A program made the position numbers and the translations under genes. A DNA stretch of 7,281 nucleotides, from contig CAZQEZ010000192.1 of assembly GCA_964592475.1 (NCBI GenBank), positions 1 through 7,281 on the forward strand, given 5' to 3'. The notes beneath the pieces are model-generated. The model was not told where the DNA came from. It did not search any database and saw nothing but the letters and a program-made list of their open reading frames with translations. Of the stretch, positions 1 to 5,600 are shown piece after piece (the first letter of the stretch is position 1; every line of letters starts with the position of its first letter). Source of the DNA: CAZQEZ01 sp964592475. GTDB lineage: Bacteria; Bacteroidota; Bacteroidia; Cytophagales; Cyclobacteriaceae.

Positions 1-521
1 ATCATGGTCATATGCTAAAACCAAATCAGAATTATTATCCGGTCTAAAAGCAACCTTAGGTAAATGGCTTTCTATATCCCAATCATTTGGATCGATGTCC
101 GGTAATTCAGGAATACAAATTTGCAGCAGTGGATAAATTGATTTAAAGAATCTATGAACTCGCTAAGTGTTTGATTTTTCGATCTGCCACGACTATCTGA
201 ATCAAACAAAAATTCACCAAAAGATAAAGATCTAGCTTTTCCGTTATTTGTTGATATTTGAATCTCTTTGCTAACAACTTCGGTAAATAAAATATCAAAA
301 TCTCCATCAAATTGTTTTAAAGCCTCAGTTTTGATAAAACCTCTTATATCTTTATTGTTTAATTTACTCGCTAAGTTAATGGATAAATTTTTCATCAAAA
401 AATTTTGGGGAGTTTCTTCAATGATAGGAATTGCATTTTCAGGTATTGATAAAATATCCTTTTCATTCTCGCAACTGAAAGAAATCCCAATTAATAATAA
501 AAAAAGGTAAAGCTTTTTCAT
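1..521 (-). pseudogene. Frameshifted, partial Bacteroidota-type lipoprotein gene
   Basis: The chosen start (ATG at 521-519) gives a lipoprotein signal MKKLYLFLLLIGISFSC with the lipidated Cys at residue 17. An in-frame ATG 12 nt upstream (533) is possible but puts extra residues before the basic n-region. The frame stops at 74-72 after an unlikely tail (…FIHCCKFVFLNYRTS…). The next frame, from about 135 to the window edge, reads QFYPLLQICIPELPDIDPN followed by DWD and an acidic, Asp-rich stretch ending LVLAYDHD, with no stop. That resembles the conserved core of Bacteroidota lipoproteins containing 'LQIxIPxxxDxWD'. One missing base, most simply in the A-run at 135-137, explains the break. The gene continues beyond position 1. 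A TAnnTTTG-like box (TAAATTTG, minus strand 569-562) lies upstream, without a clear -33 partner. It is either a real pseudogene or a sequencing error. Function is unknown; the protein would be envelope-anchored. Confidence 0.72.
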
Positions 522-577
522 AATAAATTTCATTTAAATTTAAAAATAAACCAAGATAATTCAAATTTAAATGAGGA

Positions 578-598
578 AACGGAAATATGTTTTCCGTT
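578..598 (-). terminator. Hairpin overlapping the HTH gene stop codon, possible terminator
   Basis: A perfect 8-bp inverted repeat, AACGGAAA / TTTCCGTT, with a 5-nt loop spans 578-598. It includes the first bases of the TAA stop of the HTH gene (599-597). On the minus strand it is followed by TCCTCATTTAAATTT, so the T-tract is interrupted. It could end HTH transcription before the lipoprotein gene, or be a protein-binding palindrome near the lipoprotein promoter. Confidence 0.4.
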
Positions 599-800
599 AA
601 TCATCTAATAAAATATATTTATATCGATTTTTACAGAATTTTATATTATATCCTTCATTTCTCAAAACAACAATCATATTTCTTATTGTCTTTTCTGAAC
701 AATTAAACTTCGTTGATAAATCCTTTGGGCTAGAGGCTCTGTCTTTTTGGATTAATTCTAATAGGTAAGAAATTCTTTTATAGTATTGGAATGCATTCAT
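597..800 (-). CDS. Small HTH-domain DNA-binding protein
   Basis: This 67-residue protein is almost entirely one helix-turn-helix of the HTH_11/DeoR-like winged-helix type. A leading helix (FQYYKRISYLLELIQ, residues 4-18) is followed by the HTH SPKDLSTKFNCSEKTIRNMI (24-43), with the recognition helix at about 35-46. A basic β-wing (YNIKFCKNRYKYILLDD, 51-67) completes it. There is no effector or oligomerisation domain, so it would act as a minimal DNA-binding protein. Similar short HTH proteins are common in Bacteroidota accessory regions, usually without known function. It lies 109 nt downstream of recQ on the same strand and 76 nt before the broken lipoprotein gene. Three perfect 9-bp repeats end 25 nt upstream of its ATG and are candidate autoregulatory sites. 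The target is not known. Confidence 0.8.
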   Translation of the reverse strand: MNAFQYYKRISYLLELIQKDRASSPKDLSTKFNCSEKTIRNMIVVLRNEGYNIKFCKNRYKYILLDD

Positions 801-823
801 GGTAATCTGGTTTAAAAATTAAA

Positions 824-854
824 AAAATATATCAAATATATCAAATATATCAAA
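824..854 (-). promoter_or_regulatory. Candidate Bacteroidota-type promoter for the HTH gene, built from the 9-bp repeats
   Basis: Read on the minus strand, the repeat array contains TATATTTG at 849-842 and 840-833, both matching the Bacteroidota -7 consensus TAnnTTTG, and TATATTTT at 831-824 (one mismatch). TTTG at 854-851 lies exactly 19 nt before the third box, a normal -33/-7 spacing. The boxes therefore overlap the repeat units, and a repeat-binding protein could block initiation. Matches in such AT-rich DNA can arise by chance. Confidence 0.4.
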
Positions 855-856
855 TA
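825..856. repeat. Three perfect 9-bp tandem repeats upstream of the HTH gene
   Basis: AAATATATC occurs at 825-833, 834-842 and 843-851, followed by a partial copy AAATA at 852-856. The 9-bp period is close to one helical turn, so the copies lie on nearly the same DNA face. They sit directly upstream of the HTH gene (ATG at 800). The sequence is low in complexity, so replication slippage is the alternative to a multi-copy operator. Confidence 0.8.
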
Positions 857-909
857 AAAAAATGAAATTAATTTTTAGATACTTTTTATAAAACTTAAAC
901 ATTAAAAAT

Positions 910-2817
910 TTATTTCAATACCAACCTTCCTTGCTCATCATACTTAATCTCCTCCTGATCGAGCATAATTCGCATCACATCAATGGCAATTTTCTGATAT
1001 GGCTTTGATAGGGCAGCTTTAAGTTCCTCAGGGGCAAGGGCTGCATTTTCCAGAATTTTTAAAACTTCCAGCCTGACCAGGTCGAATTCCTCTCCGCTGA
1101 GTTGTACGCTTTTATTGCTGAGGCAATTGTCACAAATGCCGCACTTCAGGTAGCTTTCTTCATCGAAGTAAGCCAGCAGCATTTGTGTGCGACAGCGCAA
1201 TTCATTGCTGGCATAAGCTTTTACCGCCTGCATTTTATCCAATTGCAATTGCCTGCGTTTTTGCAATAGCAGGTTGTCAATCGGCAACTTGCTGGCATCG
1301 TAGCGATGGGTAAGAAAAGTAATCTGAGGTTGCTCTTTTCGCTGATCGTAGATGGCAACATCCGACTGATGCAGAAACTGCAATCGCTTTACTACTTCTT
1401 CGGTTGAGATATTTAGCAGTTTTGCAATCTGTGCTTCGAATATCACCTGAAAGCCACTAAATAAATCACCACCATAAATTCTCAACAATGCTTTTACGAA
1501 GTAATCCATATTGGCATGGGCAATCTGAAACTCGTACAGCTTGCCTTTATTTACATTGATGTATAGCTTGGAAGGATTGTAGAAGGTTTCATTCAGCTGA
1601 ATAAAACCTTCCTGCTCAAGGCGTTTTAATGCCTGGTAAGCTTCGAAATGTGACAAATTGAAAGTGCTGGCAAAAGCTTTCAGGTCAAAGTCGTAGCTAA
1701 CCAGCAGGTTGCTGCCAACAGCGATTTTATAGTAATTGGCCAGTGATTGATACACCCGCCTGATATACTCAAGGGTAGGGTAATTTTGCTCTACCCTTAA
1801 CTGCAGGTCATCAAGATCCTTTTGATGGAGAAGGATTACCGCATAGGCTTTTTTACCATCCCTACCCGCCCGGCCGGCTTCCTGGTAGTAAGCCTCCAGG
1901 TTGTCGGGCAAATCCAGGTGAGCTACCACCCTTACATCCGGCTTGTCGATGCCCATACCAAAAGCATTGGTGGCCACAATTATCCGTACCCGGTTTTGCA
2001 CCCAGCGATCCTGTTTGAGGGTACGCTCCTGGTTATTCAATCCGGCGTGGTAAAATTCAGCGCTTATTCCGGCTTTGCTTAATACGGTGGCAATTTCTTT
2101 GCAGCGTTTTCTGTTGCGTACGTAAACCACACCTGTTCCTGGTACATTTTTAAAAATCTCAATCAGTTTTTGCTCCTTATTTTCGCTCCAGCGTACTGAA
2201 TAGGAAAGATTAGCCCGGGCAAAACTTTGTACAAATAAATTTCCATTTTTAAATTCCAGTTTCTCCTGTATATCACCACGAACCTGTTCAGTGGCCGTGG
2301 CAGTAAGCGCAACAACAGGTACATCAGGAATGAACTCCCTGAATTGTGCAATTTGAAGATAAGGTGGGCGAAAATCATATCCCCATTGAGAAATGCAATG
2401 AGCTTCATCCACGGCAAGCAGACATACATTCATTTTTTTGGCACGCTCAATCATCAATTCTGTCTTCAAGCGCTCCGGAGAAACGTATAGAAATTTTACT
2501 TTTCCATGCACGCAGTTATCTAATATGATATCAATTTCTTTGTAGCTCATACCGGAATAAATAGCGTGTGCAGTAATTTTCTTGCGTCGCAGTTGCTCTA
2601 CCTGGTCTTTCATTAATGCAATTAACGGGGTGATTACCAGGCATATCCCCTCCATCATCAACGCGGGTACCTGAAAGCAAACAGATTTACCTCCCCCGGT
2701 GGGTAGCAATGCCAGTGTATCCTGTTTCTCAATCACTGATTGAATGATATCCTCCTGCATGGGCCTAAAAGCAGAATGACCCCAATATTGCTTTAATATT
2801 TCTATGGGAGTGGGCAT
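910..2817 (-). CDS. recQ: RecQ-family ATP-dependent DNA helicase
   Basis: This is a 635-residue superfamily-2 3'-to-5' DNA helicase acting in recombination and replication repair. All core motifs are present: motif 0 FRPMQ (17-21), Walker A PTGGGKS (39-45), DEAH (137-140) followed by CISQWGYDFRP, motif III LTATAT (171-176), motif IV VYVRNRK (231-237), motif V ATNAFGMGIDKPDVR (282-296), and motif VI QEAGRAGRDG (312-321). A zinc cluster is formed by Cys542, Cys559, Cys562 and Cys565. Canonical RecQ (E. coli, 609 residues) places these Cys immediately after the helicase core. Here about 180 residues with winged-helix-like character (e.g. FEAYQALKRLEQEGFIQL, 391-408) intervene, an arrangement I associate with a second RecQ subtype in Bacteroidota. 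The tail after the zinc cluster is only about 70 residues, and I see no clear HRDC domain. The start MPTPIEILKQYWG fits the family N-terminus. It is a monocistronic-looking gene preceded by a 487-bp repeat-rich gap. Confidence 0.95.
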   Translation of the reverse strand: MPTPIEILKQYWGHSAFRPMQEDIIQSVIEKQDTLALLPTGGGKSVCFQVPALMMEGICLVITPLIALMKDQVEQLRRKKITAHAIYSGMSYKEIDIILDNCVHGKVKFLYVSPERLKTELMIERAKKMNVCLLAVDEAHCISQWGYDFRPPYLQIAQFREFIPDVPVVALTATATEQVRGDIQEKLEFKNGNLFVQSFARANLSYSVRWSENKEQKLIEIFKNVPGTGVVYVRNRKRCKEIATVLSKAGISAEFYHAGLNNQERTLKQDRWVQNRVRIIVATNAFGMGIDKPDVRVVAHLDLPDNLEAYYQEAGRAGRDGKKAYAVILLHQKDLDDLQLRVEQNYPTLEYIRRVYQSLANYYKIAVGSNLLVSYDFDLKAFASTFNLSHFEAYQALKRLEQEGFIQLNETFYNPSKLYINVNKGKLYEFQIAHANMDYFVKALLRIYGGDLFSGFQVIFEAQIAKLLNISTEEVVKRLQFLHQSDVAIYDQRKEQPQITFLTHRYDASKLPIDNLLLQKRRQLQLDKMQAVKAYASNELRCRTQMLLAYFDEESYLKCGICDNCLSNKSVQLSGEEFDLVRLEVLKILENAALAPEELKAALSKPYQKIAIDVMRIMLDQEEIKYDEQGRLVLK

Positions 2818-2950
2818 AAATCAAAAATAAGCAAAAATGATGACTATGATTTATTAATGGTATTATGAATTATGCTCAATTATTTGACTGAAGTTTCGCA
2901 CCAGAACATTGTTTGGAAAAAATGGAAAATGAAAAAATAAAGCACCTATA

Positions 2951-2982
2951 ACTCCTCCCTTGAGGGAGGCAAAGGAGGGTGT
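2951..2982 (-). repeat. REP-like hairpin repeat, copy 1
   Basis: This 32-bp unit contains the hairpin CCTCCCT-TG-AGGGAGG (2954-2969) and a 3' flank AAAGGAGGGTGT. Read on the minus strand it aligns with the copy at 3110-3141 at 24 of 32 positions. Four of the eight differences form two base-pair-preserving changes in the hairpin stem. It resembles short GC-rich REP-type repeats scattered through Bacteroidota genomes. Confidence 0.65.
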
Positions 2983-3015
2983 AAAATAAACCCCGAAGCC
3001 TCGGGGTTATTTTTT
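2983..3015. terminator. Strong, probably bidirectional intrinsic terminator
   Basis: AACCCCGA (2989-2996), loop AGCC, and TCGGGGTT (3001-3008) form a perfect 8-bp stem, followed on the plus strand by ATTTTTT. With one bulged A (2990) the stem extends through AAAATAA (2983-2989) and TTATTTT (3007-3013). On the minus strand the stem is followed by TATTTTA. It lies between the mazG-like stop codon (3305) and recQ (start 2817), so it could stop read-through from the operon into recQ. The T-tract is better on the plus strand, where no upstream gene is seen. Confidence 0.75.
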
Positions 3016-3109
3016 CATTTCCATTTTTGCTCTGTATTTTAAACTCAGTTTTAACCACATGGGGTTTAAACGCGATCTCAAAAATTAAAATAAAAATATT
3101 TTTTGATTA

Positions 3110-3141
3110 ACACTCCCCTTTGCCCCTCTCGAGAGGGGATT
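3110..3141 (+). repeat. REP-like hairpin repeat, copy 2 (inverted relative to copy 1)
   Basis: It contains a perfect 16-bp palindrome, CCCCTCTCGAGAGGGG (3123-3138), preceded by ACACTCCCCTTTG. The preceding segment matches the reverse complement of copy 1's flank (ACACCCTCCTTTG). Two REP-like units in opposite orientation, 127 bp apart, give a REPIN-like arrangement. Confidence 0.65.
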
Positions 3142-3304
3142 TAATGGTTTTTTATTTCAATTTTTAAAAAGCGAAACTTCAATTATTTGATTAATTCCTT
3201 CATGGTTAAGCCGAACCGGATTAGAAATGCATGTCAAAATGGCCATAAAATGATGTTTAAATGATCAGAGGAATGAAGTGAATAGGTCCACTTAAAAAAA
3301 TAAC

Positions 3305-3631
3305 TTACCTCAACTTCTTATTTTCTTTATGCCTGGTCGCATCACGCTTTGTCTTTTTCTCCAGGTTTTTATTCAAAGCATCGGTTAGGTTTACGCCGGT
3401 TTGATTAGCCAAGCAAATGAGCACCCAAAGCACATCGGCCATTTCATCTGCCAGGTCTACCTGCTCGTCCGATTTTTTAAATGATTGCTCTCCATATTTA
3501 CGGGCCATGATGCGAGCTACTTCGCCTACCTCTTCGCTGAGTATGGCCATGTTAGTCAATTCACTAAAATAACGAACACCCGTGGTTTTGATCCACTCGT
3601 CTACTTTTTGCTGCGCTTCTGCTATGGTCAT
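3305..3631 (-). CDS. MazG-like nucleotide pyrophosphohydrolase
   Basis: This 108-residue protein is a single-domain all-α NTP pyrophosphohydrolase. The metal-binding signature is visible as EEVGE (residues 33-37, the EExxE motif) and, on the next helix, DEMAD (62-66, providing ExxD with Glu63 and Asp66). Enzymes of this group hydrolyse (d)NTPs to the monophosphate plus pyrophosphate, often to remove non-canonical nucleotides; the exact substrate cannot be told from sequence. The length fits the short MazG-like/dCTPase-type proteins rather than two-domain MazG (about 260 residues). The C-terminus is Lys-rich (KKTKRDATRHKENKKLR). It is the last gene of the four-gene operon. Its ATG shares one base with the dtd stop (TAATG), indicating translational coupling. 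A terminator hairpin lies about 300 nt downstream. Confidence 0.9.
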   Translation of the reverse strand: MTIAEAQQKVDEWIKTTGVRYFSELTNMAILSEEVGEVARIMARKYGEQSFKKSDEQVDLADEMADVLWVLICLANQTGVNLTDALNKNLEKKTKRDATRHKENKKLR

Positions 3632-4083
3632 TATTTTTTGTCTTTAGTGTCAATGATAATAGTTACCGGCCCGTCGTTTATCAAGTCAACTTTCATGTCA
3701 GCGCCGAATTCACCGGTTTGTACCTCAGAAGATAAATGACTTTCTAGTGCTTCTTTAAATTTTTCATACAGAGGAATAGCAAAATCAGGCTTTGCTGCTT
3801 TAATATAGCTGGGACGGTTCCCTTTTTTAGTGCTGGCATGCAGTGTAAACTGGCTGATCAACAATACTTCCCCGTTTACATGCAGGCAGCTTTTGTTCAT
3901 TACTCCTTCTGCATCATTAAAAACGCGCAAATTGGCAATTTTTCTGCTTAGCCAATCTATATCTTCCAGCGTGTCAGCATCTTCTATTCCCAACAATACT
4001 ACCAGCCCAATTCCAATAGCACTTTTTTTCTTACCTTCAATAGTTACAGAAGCTGCGGTGGTTCTTTGTACTACTGCTATCAT
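3631..4083 (-). CDS. dtd: D-aminoacyl-tRNA deacylase
   Basis: This cytoplasmic homodimeric enzyme hydrolyses the ester bond of D-aminoacyl-tRNAs (and Gly-tRNAAla), recycling tRNA and protecting translation. The 150-residue length is typical. The diagnostic motifs are intact: SQFTLHAS (77-84), with the conserved Thr80 region, GNRPS (88-92), FGADM (126-130), and NDGPVT (136-141), which holds the Gly-cisPro pair (138-139) that excludes L-aminoacyl substrates. The N-terminus MIAVVQRTTAASVTI is the usual family start. It overlaps the upstream SDR-like gene by 4 nt (ATGA) and the downstream mazG-like gene by 1 nt. Pairing with a MazG-like gene makes a small quality-control module for translation and nucleotides. 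The assignment is secure. Confidence 0.96.
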   Translation of the reverse strand: MIAVVQRTTAASVTIEGKKKSAIGIGLVVLLGIEDADTLEDIDWLSRKIANLRVFNDAEGVMNKSCLHVNGEVLLISQFTLHASTKKGNRPSYIKAAKPDFAIPLYEKFKEALESHLSSEVQTGEFGADMKVDLINDGPVTIIIDTKDKK

Positions 4084-4742
4084 TTCACTAATTTTTTTAT
4101 TTTATCCGATTCGTGAATTAATGTTCCAGTGGTATTTTCAAAAGCGCAATTGTGCATGGCCATGGCTACATCTTTTGCTTTTATAGGTTTATATTTTTTA
4201 AGTCCGCCTAGCATCAATGGTGCAAAAGTCTGCATAAGTGCAATTCCAACTTTTTCTCCTATGCGTTTTTCTTCACGTTTGCCCAGCAAAATTGACGGCC
4301 TGAATATATGTACTGATTTGTATCCTAAAGTTTTAATTGCTTTTTCTACTTCCCCTTTTACCTTGTTATAAAAAATAGAAGATTTGGCATTGGCGCCCAT
4401 TGCCGAGATCAATAAAAATTGTTGTGCCTGGTTGGCAAGGGCTAATTCGCCAATTTTTATTGGATATTCATAGTCTACCTGATAAAATTTTTCTTTGCTA
4501 CCAGCCGTTTTGATGGTGGTACCCAGGCAGCAAAATACATCTTGAGCACTTATTTGATCCTTTACATTAATGAGCAGATCAAAATTTTCTAATAAAATAT
4601 AGGAGATCTTTTTATGCTCGAATGCCAATTTGCGCCGGCTCAAAATTTTTACCTGATCATATGCTTTACTAATGAGTAGCGATTCTACTAAATGCTTACC
4701 CACTAAACCTGTGGCTCCTACTACTAACGCTGTTCTAGCCAT
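4080..4742 (-). CDS. NAD(P)-binding atypical SDR, TIP30/HTATIP2-like
   Basis: This 220-residue protein is a single Rossmann-fold domain of the atypical/extended short-chain dehydrogenase type. It shows the dinucleotide-binding loop GATGLVG (9-15), an Arg-rich β2 end LSRRKL (34-39) that suggests NADPH, CLGTT (72-76), VDYEYP (89-94), LLISAMGA (110-117), the YxxxK catalytic pair (Tyr125, Lys129 in YNKVKGEVE), and FRPSILLG (147-154). The pattern CLGTT…SAxGA…YxxVKGExE is that of TIP30-like oxidoreductases found widely in bacteria. The substrate is unknown. The start MARTALVVGATG is at the expected distance from the glycine motif. It overlaps the thioredoxin-fold gene by 8 nt and dtd by 4 nt, so it is the second gene of a tightly coupled operon. 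Confidence 0.88.
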   Translation of the reverse strand: MARTALVVGATGLVGKHLVESLLISKAYDQVKILSRRKLAFEHKKISYILLENFDLLINVKDQISAQDVFCCLGTTIKTAGSKEKFYQVDYEYPIKIGELALANQAQQFLLISAMGANAKSSIFYNKVKGEVEKAIKTLGYKSVHIFRPSILLGKREEKRIGEKVGIALMQTFAPLMLGGLKKYKPIKAKDVAMAMHNCAFENTTGTLIHESDKIKKLVK

Positions 4743-5352
4743 TGTTCCATTTTTTAAGTAGGCTCAATATTTCTTGCTGAAGTGTTTTGGTTTTATCCTT
4801 GGCATACCAAAGTTGCACCTCTTTTACAAAATCGGCATAACTCGATGTTGGGTTTGCTTTGTAAGCTTCCACCATTACCTGAGCCGGTTTTGGTCGTGGA
4901 CCCCACTCACCCACTTCTGACAAATCTTCTTGCTTGAGGCAGACAAGCTTTGGAATACTTTTTCCACCATTAGTAAGGTACCCCTCCATCACTTCAAGGT
5001 TTTCATCACGGAGCAGCAGTTTTAGTTCAATATTATCATTTAATTCAGCCATTTTCGCTAATACAGGAATATTTTGTGCTGCATCACCACACCAGGCTTC
5101 TGTTAATATCAACCAATACCAACGGTGATCTACCGCTTTTATTTCTTGTGCCAACTGTGGATTGATGATCGTAGTTTTATCCAGCCTTTTTCGCCTTTGC
5201 TCATTCATTTTAGTGTATTCAATCATATTTTCAGCCTGGTTGGAACCGGTAGTTTTGCCATCGGCTAATAGGTTAGAAATCAATTCACTATAAGCCTGAT
5301 AGCTCATTGCTTTTTCGATATGTTCAGGTGTTACTACTTTATTCATTATCAT
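4735..5352 (-). CDS. Thioredoxin-fold protein with a single active-site cysteine (WCGDA)
   Basis: This 205-residue cytoplasmic protein has no signal peptide. The thioredoxin-like core runs from about residue 75 to 185: the β-strand WYWLILTEAWCGDAA (78-92) contains Cys88, and the cis-Pro loop is SIP (132-134). The second cysteine of the usual CxxC is replaced (CGDA), so it cannot act as a classic dithiol oxidoreductase. A Cys138 further on is not in the resolving position. This looks like the Thioredoxin_9-type family, common in Bacteroidota and Firmicutes and of unknown function. An N-terminal helical extension of about 70 residues (MSYQAYSELISNLLADGK…) precedes the core. ATG 5352 and ATG 5346 are both possible starts, 6 nt apart. 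It is the first gene of the four-gene operon. I found no convincing TAnnTTTG promoter in front of it. Confidence 0.88.
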   Translation of the reverse strand: MIMNKVVTPEHIEKAMSYQAYSELISNLLADGKTTGSNQAENMIEYTKMNEQRRKRLDKTTIINPQLAQEIKAVDHRWYWLILTEAWCGDAAQNIPVLAKMAELNDNIELKLLLRDENLEVMEGYLTNGGKSIPKLVCLKQEDLSEVGEWGPRPKPAQVMVEAYKANPTSSYADFVKEVQLWYAKDKTKTLQQEILSLLKKWNNG

Positions 5353-5484
5353 ATTTTTGAATTATCTAATTTAATACCCAAAGCCACTTAAAAAGTTTGG
5401 CAAATAACTAAAAAATGCTGCTAAATGTCTTTTGAAATACACTATTGAAATGCCGCGTGGATAAAAGCCATACAATCATTGCTT

Positions 5485-5540
5485 TTGCAAAAATATAAAT
5501 AGAAGCTTACTTGAGTAAGAAATTGCGAAAATATAAATAG
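5485..5540. repeat. 18-bp direct repeat pair around a small hairpin in the divergent intergenic region
   Basis: TTGCAAAAATATAAATAG (5485-5502) recurs as TTGCGAAAATATAAATAG (5523-5540), 17 of 18 identical, with a 38-bp period. Between them is the inverted repeat CTTAC-TTGA-GTAAG (5506-5519). The pair lies between the divergent operon start (5352) and the plus-strand small membrane gene (ATG 5601), where a shared regulator could bind. A local duplication without function is also possible. Confidence 0.6.
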
Positions 5541-5600
5541 GATCGCTGCCTCAACAAAACTAAATTGGACAGTTTTAAAATCAAAAAAACTATTATTGTT

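Larger units (their letters stand above)
2918..3028. repeat. Long imperfect inverted repeat enclosing two hairpins
   Basis: The left arm 2918-2940 (AAAAATGGAAAA, then TGAAAAAATAA) and the right arm 3007-3028 are reverse complements over 22 bp, apart from one A missing in the right arm. They enclose the REP-like hairpin 2954-2969 and the GC-rich hairpin 2989-3008. The result would be a three-way-junction-like RNA or a cruciform. Bases 3007-3013 of the right arm can instead extend the terminator stem, so the two pairings compete. Confidence 0.7.
2888..3181. mobile_element. Candidate MITE-like non-autonomous element with a 9-bp target duplication
   Basis: The 487-bp gap 2818-3304 holds no credible gene. 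An exact 11-bp inverted repeat, TGAAGTTTCGC at 2889-2899 and GCGAAACTTCA at 3171-3181, bounds an internal segment. ATTATTTGA occurs on both outer sides, at 2879-2887 and 3182-3190, as expected for a 9-bp target-site duplication; the left copy is separated from its terminal repeat by one base (C2888). Including the preceding TCA, the flanking match extends to 12 bp. Inside are several nested inverted repeats and a terminator hairpin, but no transposase, so any movement would need a transposase supplied elsewhere. No transposase is present in this window. The alternative is a chance combination of AT-rich repeats. I see nothing else assignable in 3182-3304 or 2818-2878. Confidence 0.5.

Noticed and set aside
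268..510. Plus-strand 80-codon open frame
   Set aside because: It is antisense to the lipoprotein gene, which has a convincing signal peptide and lipobox.
825..856. CRISPR array or plasmid iterons
   Set aside because: The three 9-bp units are contiguous with no spacers, so this is not CRISPR. No replication initiator gene or other origin feature is present to support iterons.
2822..2829. TATTTTTG box just upstream of recQ on the minus strand
   Set aside because: It matches TAnnTTTG but ends 4 nt from the ATG, too close to serve as the -7 element of a transcript containing the start codon, and no -33 partner is at the right distance.
2876..3058. Minus-strand 60-codon open frame in the recQ-operon gap
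   Set aside because: It reads straight through the REP-like hairpin, the terminator and both arms of the long inverted repeat, so its sequence is dictated by repeats. It has no protein-like features.
3830..4186. Plus-strand 118-codon open frame
   Set aside because: It is antisense to dtd, whose catalytic motifs are all present, so this is a shadow frame.
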